Position numbers and translations under genes: made by a program. A stretch of DNA of 64,000 nucleotides. Origin: Actinoplanes oryzae. Lineage in GTDB: Bacteria > Actinomycetota > Actinomycetes > Mycobacteriales > Micromonosporaceae. The first letter of the stretch is position 1. Every line of letters starts with the position of its first letter. The stretch is taken from positions 1-64,000 of the forward strand of contig NZ_JAUQWH010000022.1 of NCBI RefSeq assembly GCF_030757795.1, written 5' to 3'. A model generated the notes under the pieces. The model made no database searches and was not told the DNA's origin. It saw nothing but the letters and a program-made list of their open reading frames with translations. Below, in pieces: positions 54,943 through 63,971 of the stretch.

Positions 54943-56129
54943 AGGCTTTCCAGCACGTCGGCCAAGGCCGTGACACCCGCCACGCAATCCTCGTGCGGCG
55001 CGTGTTCGGCGGGGGAGTGCGACACCCCGGTCGGGTTGCGGACGAACAGCATCGCCGTCGGCACGTGCGCCGACAGCACCCCGGCGTCGTGCCCCGCCCC
55101 GGTCGGCAGGATCGGCGCGCCGCCGAGAATGCCCGCGAGCCGCGCGGCCAAGGCGGTGTCGAAGGCCACTTCCGGCGACACCGACTCCGCCTCGACCGCG
55201 ACCGCGGTGCCGTCCCGCCCGGCGCGCTCGGTCGCCCGCTTCACGACCGCCTCGACCAGCCGGTCCAGCGTGGGGGTGTCCGCGGCCCGCGCGTCCAGCC
55301 AGCCCCGGACCAGCGCCGGGATCGCGTTGGTGGCGTTGGGCTCCACGAGCACCCGGCCCATCGTCGCGTGCGCCCCGGCCAGCCGCGCCTCCTTGTTGGC
55401 GGCGAGCACCGTGTACGCGAAAGTGAGCATCGGATCGTGCCGGTCGGCCATCAGCGTCGTGCCCGCGTGGTCGCCGGTGCCCGTGAAGTCGAGCCGCCAC
55501 CGCCCGTGCGGCCAGATCGCGCTCGCCACCCCGACGGGCGCGTCCAGGCCGACGAGGGCACGCCCCTGCTCGATGTGCAGCTCGACCACCGCGGAGACCT
55601 TGCTCACCAGATCGAGCCGCGCGCCGGCCGGCTGCGCCCCCAGCGCCGCACCGAAAGTGACCCCGCCGGCGTCGCGCAGTCCCGCCGCGCGCGCGGGATC
55701 GACGGCCCCGGTCAAGAGCCGAGACCCCAGGCACGGTACGCCGAACCGCCCGCCCTCCTCCTCCACGAAGGCGGCCACCCCGATCGCCCGCGCCGGCGTC
55801 ACCCCCCGGGACCGCAGCTCGTCCACGGCCAGGAACGCGCTGACGATGCCGAGCGGACCGTCATACCCTCCGCCGTACGGGACCGAGTCGAAGTGCGAAC
55901 CGGTGAGCACGGCACCGTCGGCCCACGGCGAGCCCCACCACGCGAACAAGTTGCCGTTGCCGTCGTCCGTGACCTCAAGACCGCGCAGCGCCGCCTGACT
56001 CCGGAACCAGTCGCGCAGGGCGAGTTCGGGCGGGCTGAGGGCGTACCTCAGATAGCCCTTGCTCTCGCGGCCGATGGGCGCGATCTGCTCCCAGAGCTCG
56101 TCGAAGGCCCGGGGTGAGGAGGAGGTCAT
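54939..56129 (-). CDS. M20-family amidohydrolase, candidate N-formylglutamate deformylase
   Basis: This 396-residue zinc amidohydrolase is of the allantoate amidohydrolase/N-carbamoylase type. It has the metal-binding [20 protein letters not shown] (~77-96), [29 protein letters not shown], and [21 protein letters not shown] with SHSPAEH near the end. Annotation by similarity would say allantoate amidohydrolase, but no other purine genes are linked. It lies between hutU and hutF with 4-bp overlaps on both sides, and the operon lacks hutG. It is therefore likely to hydrolyse N-formylglutamate to glutamate and formate (inference). Confidence 0.85.
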   Translation of the reverse strand: MTSSSPRAFDELWEQIAPIGRESKGYLRYALSPPELALRDWFRSQAALRGLEVTDDGNGNLFAWWGSPWADGAVLTGSHFDSVPYGGGYDGPLGIVSAFLAVDELRSRGVTPARAIGVAAFVEEEGGRFGVPCLGSRLLTGAVDPARAAGLRDAGGVTFGAALGAQPAGARLDLVSKVSAVVELHIEQGRALVGLDAPVGVASAIWPHGRWRLDFTGTGDHAGTTLMADRHDPMLTFAYTVLAANKEARLAGAHATMGRVLVEPNATNAIPALVRGWLDARAADTPTLDRLVEAVVKRATERAGRDGTAVAVEAESVSPEVAFDTALAARLAGILGGAPILPTGAGHDAGVLSAHVPTAMLFVRNPTGVSHSPAEHAPHEDCVAGVTALADVLESL

Positions 56130-57760
56130 GCGCCCGCCATCGGGATGTGGACGCCGGACGCGGCGGCGGACTCGTAGCCCGCGTCGACGTGGCGCAGCAC
56201 ACCCATCGCCGGGTCATTGGTCAGCACCCGCTCGATCTTCTGCCCGGCGAGCGCGGTGCCGTCCGCCACACAGACCTGCCCGGCGTGGATCGACCGGCCG
56301 ATGCCGACGCCGCCGCCGTGGTGGATCGACACCCAGCTGGCCCCGCTGGCGGTGTTGACGAGCGCGTTCAGCAGCGGCCAGTCCGCGATGGCGTCCGAGC
56401 CGTCGAGCATGGCCTCGGTCTCCCGGTACGGCGACGCGACCGACCCGGAGTCCAGGTGGTCCCGCCCGATGACGATCGGCGCGGAGAGCGTGCCGTCGGC
56501 CACCATCTCGTTGAAGCGGACGCCGGCCTTGTCCCGCTCGCCGTAGCCGAGCCAGCAGATCCGCGCCGGCAGCCCCTGGAAGGCGACGCGCTCGCCGGCC
56601 ATCCGGATCCACCGCGCGAGCGGCTCGTTCTCCGGGAACAGGTCGAGGATCGCCTTGTCGGTGGCCGCGATGTCCTTCGGGTCGCCGGAGAGCGCCGCCC
56701 ACCGGAACGGCCCCTTGCCCTCGGCGAAGAGCGGCCGGATGTACGCCGGCACGAACCCCGGGAAGGCGAACGCGCGCTCGAACCCGCCCAGCTTCGCCTC
56801 GCCCCGGATCGAGTTGCCGTAGTCGAACACCTCGGCGCCCGCGTCCAGGAACCCGACCATCGCCTCGACGTGCTGGGCCATGCTGGCGCGGGCGCGGTCG
56901 GTGAACTCCTCGGGCTTCGTGCGCGCGTACTCGGCGGCGTCCTCCAGCCCGACCCCGATCGGGATGTAGCTCAGCGGGTCGTGGGCGCTGGTCTGATCGG
57001 TGACGATGTCGATGCCCACCCCGCGCCGGAGCAGCTCCGGGAAGATCTCGGCCGCGTTGCCCACGACGCCGATGCTCCGGGGTGACCTGTCGCGCTTGGC
57101 GGTCTCCGCCTGCGCGATGGCGTCGTCCAGGCTGTCGGCGACCGTGTCGAGATACCGGGTCTGCACCCGCCTCTCGAGCCGGCTGCGGTCGATGTCGACG
57201 ATGAGGCACACGCCACCGTTCATCGTGACGGCGAGCGGCTGCGCACCACCCATGCCACCGCACCCGGCGGTCAGCGTGAGCGTCCCGGCGAGGTCGCCGT
57301 GGTAGCGCTTGGCGGCGATCGCGGCGAACGTCTCGTACGTGCCCTGGAGGATGCCCTGGGTCCCGATGTAGATCCACGAGCCGGCCGTCATCTGGCCGTA
57401 CATGGTGAGCCCCAGCTGCTCCAGCCGCCGGAACTCCGGCCAGGTCGCCCAGTCGCCGACCAGGTTCGAGTTGGCGAGCAGCACGCGCGGCGCCCACTCG
57501 TGGGTCCGCAGCACGCCGACCGGGCGCCCCGACTGCACGAGCAGCGTCTCGTCGTTCTTCAGCTCGTCGAGCTCGCGCACGATGGCGTGGAAGGACGGCC
57601 AGTCCCGCGCGGCGCGCCCGGTCCCGCCGTAGACGACCAGGTCGTCGGGGCGCTCGGCCACCTCCGGGTCCAGGTTGTTCATGAGCATCCGCTTGGCGGC
57701 CTCCTGCGGCCAGCCCTGCGCGGTGAACGCGGTGCCCCGCGCGGCACGTACCTCGGGCAT
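56126..57760 (-). CDS. hutU: Urocanate hydratase
   Basis: This 544-residue NAD-dependent enzyme hydrates urocanate to imidazolonepropionate. It has [98 protein letters not shown] for NAD binding, and [17 protein letters not shown] near the end. The length is normal. GGGAG precedes the ATG by 9 bp. It is the first structural gene of the operon, 11 bp after rpiR and overlapping the M20 gene by 4 bp. Confidence 0.97.
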   Translation of the reverse strand: MPEVRAARGTAFTAQGWPQEAAKRMLMNNLDPEVAERPDDLVVYGGTGRAARDWPSFHAIVRELDELKNDETLLVQSGRPVGVLRTHEWAPRVLLANSNLVGDWATWPEFRRLEQLGLTMYGQMTAGSWIYIGTQGILQGTYETFAAIAAKRYHGDLAGTLTLTAGCGGMGGAQPLAVTMNGGVCLIVDIDRSRLERRVQTRYLDTVADSLDDAIAQAETAKRDRSPRSIGVVGNAAEIFPELLRRGVGIDIVTDQTSAHDPLSYIPIGVGLEDAAEYARTKPEEFTDRARASMAQHVEAMVGFLDAGAEVFDYGNSIRGEAKLGGFERAFAFPGFVPAYIRPLFAEGKGPFRWAALSGDPKDIAATDKAILDLFPENEPLARWIRMAGERVAFQGLPARICWLGYGERDKAGVRFNEMVADGTLSAPIVIGRDHLDSGSVASPYRETEAMLDGSDAIADWPLLNALVNTASGASWVSIHHGGGVGIGRSIHAGQVCVADGTALAGQKIERVLTNDPAMGVLRHVDAGYESAAASGVHIPMAGA

Positions 57761-57771
57761 TGCTCTTCTCC

Positions 57772-58620
57772 CTACCCTTGAAAGATCTGGCGGCGGGCGG
57801 CCGTCGCCTCGAACTCCTCCAGCCGCCGCTGCGCCCGCTCGGGCACCGCGTCACAGATGGCCTGCAGCAACACCATCGCCATCGCCATCGGCGCGGTGTG
57901 CAGATCGAACACGAGCTGCGTCCCCACGGGCGCGCTCAGCACCACGTCGGCCGCGTCCGCGGCCGGACTGACCCCCGAATCGGTCAGCGCGACGACGCTC
58001 AGCCCCAGCGCCTTCGCCTCGCGCAACGCCACCAGCGTCTCGCGCGGATACCGTGGCAGCGCAATGACCAGCATCGCACTCGCCCCCGCCGCCCGCGCCT
58101 GATCGAGCCGGTCCAGCAGCGCGGTTCCGCCCTCGTCGAGCACCCGCACATCCGGATGCACCTTCGCGGCGAAATACCCGAAATACGCCGCCAGCGGCGC
58201 GGCCGCCCGCAACCCGAGCACCGGCAAGGGCGCGCTGGCCGCCAGCAGACCCGCAGCCCGCTGTACGCCCTCCAGCCCGGCAAGATCGTCGGCAACCCGC
58301 TCCAGATGCCGCGTCTCCGCCCGCACCGCCCGCTGCAACTCGTTCTGCGTCCCGTCGGGCTCCCCGGCCGGCGCCGTCGCCAGATCCCGCAGCACCTTGC
58401 GCAGCGCCGGATAGCCGCTGTAGCCCAGCGCCATCGCGAACCGCGTCACCGAGGGCTGGCTGACCCCGGCCAGCTCGGCCACCTCCGCCGCCGAGAGATA
58501 GGCAGCCGACGGCCCGCGCTGCACCAGACTGTGCGCAATCCGCCGCTGCGTGGGCGTGAGCCGTGCACCCTGGAAGAGGTCGAGCACCCGCTCGGCCTCC
58601 GTGACGGTCCGGTCATTCAC
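57772..58620 (-). CDS. RpiR/MurR-family regulator (HTH + SIS), probable hut operon regulator
   Basis: The 282-residue protein has an N-terminal RpiR helix-turn-helix ([61 protein letters not shown], ~21-80). A C-terminal SIS domain follows ([31 protein letters not shown]...; [39 protein letters not shown]). SIS domains usually bind sugar phosphates, so control of histidine use by this family is notable though seen elsewhere. It is the first gene of the hut operon. A GAAA-TC-TTTC palindrome lies just upstream. Confidence 0.87.
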   Translation of the reverse strand: MNDRTVTEAERVLDLFQGARLTPTQRRIAHSLVQRGPSAAYLSAAEVAELAGVSQPSVTRFAMALGYSGYPALRKVLRDLATAPAGEPDGTQNELQRAVRAETRHLERVADDLAGLEGVQRAAGLLAASAPLPVLGLRAAAPLAAYFGYFAAKVHPDVRVLDEGGTALLDRLDQARAAGASAMLVIALPRYPRETLVALREAKALGLSVVALTDSGVSPAADAADVVLSAPVGTQLVFDLHTAPMAMAMVLLQAICDAVPERAQRRLEEFEATAARRQIFQG

Positions 58621-58637
58621 CCGAGCAGCTTATGCAA

Positions 58638-58647
58638 GAAATCTTTC
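58638..58647. promoter_or_regulatory. Candidate RpiR operator upstream of the hut operon
   Basis: GAAATCTTTC is a perfect 10-bp palindrome 18 bp upstream of the rpiR start. A related half-site, TTGAAAGATC, occurs in the 11-bp gap before hutU. Confidence 0.35.
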
Positions 58648-58843
58648 ACCGCGCTAGACCATCGCCCGCATCACGCGCTGGGAGTTTCGCTCTCCTGCTC
58701 CGGGTCCCGGGTGCTGACGTCCACCATGAGAGCCCTGCACAGCGGCCGGCCTGCGGTGATCGGGATGCCGAACCGCCAAGCGGCAGCACTCACCGCGGGT
58801 CTTCCGGCCAGTGCATCGGCGAACCTCGGCGGTGGGGCTGCCT

Positions 58844-60352
58844 TCACCTTCGGGTTCCCGCCGTGTCGCCGCTGGCGGGTGCGTCTCCGACAGCGCTGAT
58901 GACGGCGGTGTACGTGTCGTACGTCGAGGTGGGCTTCGGCGAGCCCCACGTGCCCTGGGCAAGGGCTCGCAGCGGGTTCTTCAGGTTGGCGGCGATGTCG
59001 TCCTCGGGCTCGTCGCGGCCGGACTCGCCCCAGAGACTCAGTTGGGCGCCCAGCACGTGCGGGTCGAACCTGGCCATGGTGGTGTTGCCGGTGCCGAAGG
59101 CGAACTGCTCGGGAACGAACGACTCGTAGATGGCGGCCGGGTCGGGGCGACTGATGCCGATGATGTAGTACAGCTGGTTCCAGTTGGCGTTGATGAGGTC
59201 GTGGCCGCGGGCGGCGAGAGTCTGGGGGGTCATGTCGGTGGCGCCGTACCAGTGTGCGATCTGGACGGTCGGCGCGACGTCGACGACGGTCCCCGGGACG
59301 AGTTGGTCGTTCCAGATTCGCAGGGTCTTGCCGTTGGCGCGTACCAGGTCGTTGACCTTGTTGATGAAGTCGTACTGCAGGTCCCGGCCGGTGGCGGCGC
59401 TGCCGAACAGCTGGTGAGCGCGCCGGCCGAGCTGCGGGAACCGGGACAGTTCCGCGGTGCCGAGCCATTCGTCGGCGCCGAGATGCCAGTAGGGGCCGAT
59501 GAACAGCGGGAGGTACTCGGTGATCAGGTCACGGGCCAAGGGCCATGCCTGGTCGCTGGACAGGTCCAGGCTGCTTGTGCCGTTGGTGCGTACCAGGCTG
59601 AGGCCGGGTTTGTCCCGCAGGACGCGGGTCATGTGTCCAGGCATGTCGATCTCGGGAACGATCGTGACCCGGTACTGCGCCGCATAGGCCACGAGGTCGG
59701 CGATCTGCGCCTTGGTGTAGTGCGTCGCCGACACGACCTCGGGGTGGCTGGTGCTCTCGATGCGGAATTCCTGGTCGTCGGTCAGGTGCAGGTGCAGCCG
59801 GTTGTACTTCAGGTACGCCAGTTCCCGCACCCGGGCGCGGAGCCAGCCGATGGGGTAGAACTTGCGGCCGGTGTCGATCATGAAGCCGCGATCGCGGTAG
59901 ACCGGCGCGTCGGTGGCGGTGCCTTGGGGCAGGGATCGCTCCTGCTTGAGCATCTGCAGCAGGGTCTGGGTTCCGTAGAAGACACCGGCGGTGCTGCCGC
60001 TGATCGTGGCGGTGCCGGCCAGAGCGAGCCGATAGCCCTCGTCGCCGAAACTGCCCGTAGTGAGGACGACGTCCCCCTCGGCTGGGGTGCCGGCCGCGAT
60101 CGGCACCGGGTAGCCGGTGACGGCCCGCAGGTCCGCGGCGAGCAGTCCCGCGGCGGGCTGCAGGGCCGCGGTGTTCGTCACGATCCGCGATGCCGCCGTG
60201 AAGGTGTAGTTCCCCGGGGCGGCTGTCCATTGCTGGATCGACGGGATGGTGGCCGGTGGCGCCGAGGCGACGACTCTGGCGGATGCGGATGTCAGTGCGC
60301 ATCCTGTAACGAGGAGGAGGGCTGCGAGGAGCCTCCCGTGTCCGGGGCGCAT
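58844..60352 (-). CDS. GH20 beta-N-acetylhexosaminidase, putative lipoprotein
   Basis: The 502-residue secreted glycosidase has a signal sequence ending in a lipobox-like LLLVTGCALTSA (Cys18). A GH20b N-terminal domain follows (~35-145), and the TIM barrel carries the catalytic Asp-Glu pair in HLGADEWLG. Other motifs are DRGFMIDTGRKFYPIGWLRARVRELAYLKYNRLHLHLTDDQEFRIES and VPEIDMPGHMTRVL. It releases terminal N-acetylhexosamine from chitin or muropeptide fragments outside the cell. GGAAGG precedes the ATG. It is separate from the downstream hut operon (223-bp gap without a gene). Confidence 0.9.
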   Translation of the reverse strand: MRPGHGRLLAALLLVTGCALTSASARVVASAPPATIPSIQQWTAAPGNYTFTAASRIVTNTAALQPAAGLLAADLRAVTGYPVPIAAGTPAEGDVVLTTGSFGDEGYRLALAGTATISGSTAGVFYGTQTLLQMLKQERSLPQGTATDAPVYRDRGFMIDTGRKFYPIGWLRARVRELAYLKYNRLHLHLTDDQEFRIESTSHPEVVSATHYTKAQIADLVAYAAQYRVTIVPEIDMPGHMTRVLRDKPGLSLVRTNGTSSLDLSSDQAWPLARDLITEYLPLFIGPYWHLGADEWLGTAELSRFPQLGRRAHQLFGSAATGRDLQYDFINKVNDLVRANGKTLRIWNDQLVPGTVVDVAPTVQIAHWYGATDMTPQTLAARGHDLINANWNQLYYIIGISRPDPAAIYESFVPEQFAFGTGNTTMARFDPHVLGAQLSLWGESGRDEPEDDIAANLKNPLRALAQGTWGSPKPTSTYDTYTAVISAVGDAPASGDTAGTRR

Positions 60353-60503
60353 GGCGGCACTGCCTTCCTACGCGAGGCCAGGAACGGAACCGAGGGGTGT
60401 GCGGATCTGATGATGCTGAATGCGGCCGCCCACGAGGTCGCCGGGATTGGTCATGGTAGCCATGCAGGCGGCGCACGGTCCGCCACGCCCGAGATGCCGC
60501 GCC

Positions 60504-60827
60504 ATGGGTGATCCGCACATCCACGTCGAGGTGCGCCTCGGCGGCGAGGCGGCCGTGCGCAACGTTCTCGCGTCCACGTTCGGGCTGGTGGGGGACGCGC
60601 CGCGCGAGGTGACGACGGGGTGCGGGCTGCGGGTCCCGTACGCGATGACGTCCGCCCGCCCCGGCAGCGTCACCTGTCTGCCGTGCCGCGAGCACGCACG
60701 CCACGAGCACGAGCTCGCGGCCGAACAGGTGGAGCGGATGGCCGCCATGCCCGGGTCGTTCGTCACGGCGGCTCAGGCGGCGGAGGCGGCAACGGCACAC
60801 CGCGCACTGGCCCGGCAGTTCGAGTGA
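60504..60827 (+). CDS. Small hypothetical protein with CxxC-HxxxH-like motif
   Basis: This 107-residue protein of unknown function begins GDPHIHVEVRLGGEAAVRNV. It has a putative metal knuckle, VTCLPCREHARHEHEL (~60-75), with two cysteines and several histidines, followed by a long Ala/Glu-rich helix. It ends 12 bp before the MOSC gene and may be cotranscribed with it. The ATG lacks a strong ribosome binding site. Confidence 0.6.
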   Translation: MGDPHIHVEVRLGGEAAVRNVLASTFGLVGDAPREVTTGCGLRVPYAMTSARPGSVTCLPCREHARHEHELAAEQVERMAAMPGSFVTAAQAAEAATAHRALARQFE

Positions 60828-60839
60828 AATGCTGACCGG

Positions 60840-61619
60840 ATGCACATCTCGGCGCTGTACACGTACCCGGTCAAGGGGTGTCGCCGGCTGGCGCACGACG
60901 CGGCGGTGACCGAGCCGTGGGGGCTGGCCGGGGATCGGCGCTGGATGGCGATCGACGCGGACGGCGTCGGCATCACGCAGCGGCAGGCGCCCGCCCTGAC
61001 CCGGCTGCGCGCGGTGCCACGCCCCGGCGGCCTGAGCCTGAACGGTGTCGACGTGGCGGAGCCGGTCGACGGGCCCAAGGCGACGATCCGCGTCTTCAGC
61101 TCCAGGCCGCCGCTGACCGCCCGGCTGGCGGACCCGGCCCAGGAGCTCCTCACCGAGCTGCTGGGCCGCCCGGCCCGCCTGGCCTGGCTCGCCGACCCCA
61201 CGGTACGCCCGATCGCGCGCAACGCCCGCGACAGCGACCGCGTCAGCTTCGCGGACGGCTTCCCGGTGCTGCTCGTCAACGAGGCCTCCCACATTGCCCT
61301 GGACGCCGGGGTGCCCATCGTCAACTTCCGGCCCAACGTCGTGGTGTCCGGCGGCGCCGCGTGGGAGGAGGACTCGTGGGTCGGCGGGCGGATCCGGCTC
61401 GGCGAGGTGACCTTCCGGGTCGCCGAGGGCTGCAACCGCTGCGTCGTGTCGACGATCGACCAGGAGACGGGCGAGCGCGGCCGGGAGCCGCTCCGGACGC
61501 TGGGCAGAGTCCGCCGCGTCGACGGCCGCCTGCTCTTCGGTGTCAACCTGATCCCGGAAGAGTTGCCAGGTGAGACGCATGTCATCCGGGCGGGGGAGAC
61601 TGTCTTAAGGCTGTCTTAG
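60840..61619 (+). CDS. MOSC domain-containing protein
   Basis: The 259-residue protein has the MOSC N-terminal beta-barrel (ISALYTYPVKGCRRLAHDAAVTEPWGLAGDRRWMAIDADG) and the MOSC domain. The domain has the conserved Asn and Cys residues in NFRPNVVV and VAEGCNRCVVSTID. MOSC proteins bind molybdenum cofactor and handle sulfur or reduce N-hydroxylated compounds (YiiM/mARC-like). No cognate reductase is adjacent. The length is normal. Its last codons lie inside a CTGTCTTA direct repeat. Confidence 0.88.
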   Translation: MHISALYTYPVKGCRRLAHDAAVTEPWGLAGDRRWMAIDADGVGITQRQAPALTRLRAVPRPGGLSLNGVDVAEPVDGPKATIRVFSSRPPLTARLADPAQELLTELLGRPARLAWLADPTVRPIARNARDSDRVSFADGFPVLLVNEASHIALDAGVPIVNFRPNVVVSGGAAWEEDSWVGGRIRLGEVTFRVAEGCNRCVVSTIDQETGERGREPLRTLGRVRRVDGRLLFGVNLIPEELPGETHVIRAGETVLRLS

Positions 61620-61620
61620 G
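61600..61620 (+). promoter_or_regulatory. 11-bp-spaced direct repeat, candidate response-regulator site
   Basis: CTGTCTTAAGG is directly followed by CTGTCTTAGG. The two copies start 11 bp apart, the spacing used by OmpR/PhoB-type dimers. It lies 43 bp upstream of the expansin-like gene and overlaps the MOSC stop. Confidence 0.4.
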
Positions 61621-61662
61621 TTCGTTGTCCGGGGTGCCCGCGGCCCCGGAGGATGCTCCGAC

Positions 61663-62628
61663 GTGGATGCCGACCTGACCACCCATCGCCGCCCCCGTCC
61701 CCGCTGGCTCGCCCCGCGCTGGCTCGCCACCGGCGGCGCCGTCGTGCTGGCCGGTGTGCTCGGCACGGCGCTCATGCTGCAGAACGGCGGCAGCGCCTGT
61801 GCCGCCCCGCCGAGCAGCGCCAAACACTCGGGCAAGGCCACCTTCTACGACCTCGCCGGCACCCAGGGCAACTGCTCCTTCGACCCGCCCGCCGACGACC
61901 TGTACGTGGCGCTGGGCAACGACGAATACTCCGGCGGCGCCGCCTGCGGCAGCTACCTCGACGTGACCGGCCCCGAGGGCAAGGTCCGCGTCAAGGTCTT
62001 CGACCGCTGCCTCGAGTGCGCCACCGGCCACCTCGACCTGAGCCGCACCGCCTACAAGAAGATCGGCGCCGAGATCGACGGCATCATCCCGATCACCTAC
62101 AAGACCGTGCCCAACCCGTCCGGCGTCGGCCCGATCAGCTTCGAGTTCAAGGAGGGCTCGTCGCAGTACTGGTTCGCCGTCCAGCCCGACAACACCGGCA
62201 ACGCCGTGAAGTCGCTCGAGGCGAAGAGCTCCGGCGGCAGCTGGAAGTCGGCGACCCGCACCGACTACAACTTCTGGCTCATCGAGTCGGGCGCCGGCAG
62301 CGGCCCGTTCCAGATCCGCATGACCGACGTCTACGGCAACACGGTCACGGCGAAGGGCATCGAGCTGCTGCCGCAGCAGACCCAGAAGACGTCCGTACGC
62401 TTCACCGGCGGCTCGGTGGCAGTCCAGACCGAGGCCGCCGCACCCGCCGCCAAGAAGAAGTCGCCCGCGGCGAAGAAGGCAGCCTCGCCCAGCGCCTCCG
62501 CGACGAAGTCGCCCGCCGTCAAGAAGGCGGCGCCCTCCACCACCTCCGTCGCACCCCTCCCGGAAGCCACCACCGAGGACGCGCAGGACCTCGCCCTCAC
62601 CGCGGGAACGGCGACCTCGCACTGCTGA
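61663..62628 (+). CDS. Secreted expansin-like protein (DPBB + CBM63-like)
   Basis: The 321-residue exported protein has an N-terminal transmembrane or signal segment (WLATGGAVVLAGVLGTALML). A double-psi beta-barrel (~55-145) with KATFYDLAGTQGNCSFDPP, VKVFDRCLECATGHLDLSRTAYKKI and the conserved Asp follows. A CBM63-like domain (~150-250; QYWFAVQPDNTGNAVKSLE, NFWLIESGAGSGPFQIRMTDVYGN) comes next, and then an Ala/Lys/Ser/Pro-rich tail with repeated PAAKK/PAVKK. Bacterial expansins loosen cellulose or peptidoglycan without hydrolysis. The GTG start has GGAGG upstream. The tail could bind the wall. Confidence 0.85.
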   Translation: MDADLTTHRRPRPRWLAPRWLATGGAVVLAGVLGTALMLQNGGSACAAPPSSAKHSGKATFYDLAGTQGNCSFDPPADDLYVALGNDEYSGGAACGSYLDVTGPEGKVRVKVFDRCLECATGHLDLSRTAYKKIGAEIDGIIPITYKTVPNPSGVGPISFEFKEGSSQYWFAVQPDNTGNAVKSLEAKSSGGSWKSATRTDYNFWLIESGAGSGPFQIRMTDVYGNTVTAKGIELLPQQTQKTSVRFTGGSVAVQTEAAAPAAKKKSPAAKKAASPSASATKSPAVKKAAPSTTSVAPLPEATTEDAQDLALTAGTATSHC

Positions 62629-62631
62629 GCC

Positions 62632-63147
62632 TCACAGCTTCAGCCACATGAACAGCTCGTCGCGATCATCCCCGGGGCCGATCCGCAGCGCCCCGGGGAT
62701 GCGCCCGACCTCCACGTATCCGGCCCGCGCATAGAACCGGTCGAGCCCGTGCCCGTCCCGCACGGTCACCTGCAACCCCTCCAGCCCCAGCCGCCGCCCC
62801 AGCTCGGCGGCCTCCCGCAGCAGCGCGGCGCCGTAGCCGAGCCCCTGACTGCCCGGCCGCACCATGACCCGCTTGAGCACCCGCCAGTGCGCCTTCAACC
62901 CGAACCGGTTGTCGACGGCGACCAGAAACCCCACCAGCCGCCCGTCGTCGAACCCGGCCAGCAGATGGTCCGGCCCGTCCGTCACCCCGGCGAAGGCCAC
63001 GTCCGCCACCGGCCGTACGTCCGCCGCCGTGACCGGCCCCACGAACCCGACCGCCCCACCGGCATTCGTCACGTCGGTCCACAGCCGCACGATCTCCTCC
63101 CGCAGCTCGGCCGTCAGCGGAGGATCAACCACAAAACTGAGCGCCAT
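62632..63147 (-). CDS. GNAT family N-acetyltransferase
   Basis: This 171-residue acetyl-CoA-dependent acyltransferase has GNAT motif A VLKRVMVRPGSQGLGYGAALLREAAELGRRLGLEGLQVTV and motif B GLDRFYARAGYVEVGRIPG. The substrate is unknown. It is convergent with the expansin-like gene, with only 3 bp between them. Confidence 0.87.
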   Translation of the reverse strand: MALSFVVDPPLTAELREEIVRLWTDVTNAGGAVGFVGPVTAADVRPVADVAFAGVTDGPDHLLAGFDDGRLVGFLVAVDNRFGLKAHWRVLKRVMVRPGSQGLGYGAALLREAAELGRRLGLEGLQVTVRDGHGLDRFYARAGYVEVGRIPGALRIGPGDDRDELFMWLKL

Positions 63148-63227
63148 CCCGCCATCCTCCCGGCCCCGGCGCCGCTGTTTGGCCGCCGGGTCGGCCCTGC
63201 GACTGGCGATGCCCCGACCAGCCGGAC

Positions 63228-63243
63228 TAACCTCTTAGCTAAG
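63228..63243 (+). promoter_or_regulatory. Promoter -10 and palindromic operator of the toxin-antitoxin pair
   Basis: TAACCT (63228-63233) is directly followed by the perfect palindrome CTTAGCTAAG (63234-63243), which runs into the AAGGAGG ribosome binding site of the antitoxin. This arrangement fits autorepression by the Phd-VapC complex. Confidence 0.5.
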
Positions 63244-63253
63244 GAGGGGTGTG

Positions 63254-63508
63254 ATGTCCGAGCCGGCTCTTCAGTTCAACATTCACGAGGCCAAGACCAA
63301 CCTGTCGCGCATCATCGACCGGGTGGAGCACGGCGAGGAGATCATCATCAGCCGTGCCGGATCGCCCGTCGCCAAGGTGGTCCCGCTGCACCGCAGGGTC
63401 AGCCGCACGGGCCGTGGCTCCCTCGCCGGGCGCCTCGTCGTCGCGGAGGACTGGGATTCCGCCGAGGTCAACGACGCCATAGCGGCGGACTTCGGCTCGA
63501 CCCCGTGA
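63254..63508 (+). CDS. Phd/YefM-type antitoxin
   Basis: The 84-residue antitoxin has the Phd/YefM DNA-binding N terminus (FNIHEAKTNLSRIIDRVEHGEEIIISRAGSPVAKVVPL) and an acidic C-terminal toxin-wrapping tail (VVAEDWDSAEVNDAIAADF). AAGGAGG precedes the ATG. It overlaps the VapC toxin gene by 4 bp (GTGA). It should neutralise the PIN toxin and repress the operon. Confidence 0.92.
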   Translation: MSEPALQFNIHEAKTNLSRIIDRVEHGEEIIISRAGSPVAKVVPLHRRVSRTGRGSLAGRLVVAEDWDSAEVNDAIAADFGSTP

Positions 63509-63876
63509 GCCTCCTGCTGGACACCCACGTCGTCATCTGGTGGCTCGCCGACGACGACACGCTGGCCGGGGAGATCAAGGATCGGCTGGATCACGAGCCG
63601 GACGTCTACGTCAGCGCGGCGACGGTCTGGGAGGTGGCGATCAAGCAATCCCTCGGCAAACTGGAGCCCCCGGATCTTCCGGAGCGCATCCTCGGCTGCG
63701 GCTTCCGGCACCTTCCCATCACGGCGGATCATGGCATCGCCGCCGCCCGGCTGCCTCAGCACCACCGCGATCCCTTCGATCGGATCCTGGTGGCCCAGGC
63801 GCTGTGCGAGGGCATGACGCTGGTCACCCGCGATGCGCAGATCCACAAATACGAGGTGGAGCTGCTGCCGGTCTGA
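63505..63876 (+). CDS. VapC-type PIN-domain toxin ribonuclease
   Basis: This 123-residue PIN-domain endoribonuclease has acidic metal-binding residues in LLLDTHVVIWWLADD (Asp6), SAATVWEVAIKQSLGKL (Glu), HHRDPFDRILVAQALCEGMTLVTRDAQI (two Asp). Such toxins cut tRNA or rRNA and are released when the antitoxin is degraded. The catalytic residues look intact. The GTG start overlaps the antitoxin stop. It ends 12 bp from the tRNA-Leu gene, a common site for mobile gene insertion, although no integrase is seen. Confidence 0.92.
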   Translation: MSLLLDTHVVIWWLADDDTLAGEIKDRLDHEPDVYVSAATVWEVAIKQSLGKLEPPDLPERILGCGFRHLPITADHGIAAARLPQHHRDPFDRILVAQALCEGMTLVTRDAQIHKYEVELLPV

Positions 63877-63888
63877 GCGGCGGGGCGG

Positions 63889-63971
63889 TGCGGAAGGCGG
63901 GATTCGAACCCGCACGCCCTTTCGGACACCAGGACCTAAACCTGACGCGGCTGCCATTACGCCACTTCCGC
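63889..63971 (-). tRNA. tRNA-Leu (anticodon UAG)
   Basis: On the minus strand an 83-nt class II tRNA folds with acceptor stem GCGGAAG/CTTCCGC, anticodon stem CAGG/CCTG enclosing TTTAGGT (anticodon TAG, reads CUA/CUG), a long variable arm and a T arm GCGGGTTCGAATCCCGC. CCA is not encoded. Confidence 0.95.

Noticed and set aside
54939-56129. The M20 enzyme as part of an allantoin pathway with the NCS1 permease cluster
   Set aside because: The two loci are 45 kb apart, and this gene is translationally coupled inside the histidine operon.
60420-60503. An earlier start for the small CxxC protein
   Set aside because: The added residues are Pro/Arg-rich and without conservation signals; the globular part begins at the ATG at 60504.
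63228-63971. An integrative element at the tRNA-Leu gene
   Set aside because: No integrase, excisionase or repeated tRNA 3' end is visible within the window, and only a toxin-antitoxin pair is adjacent.
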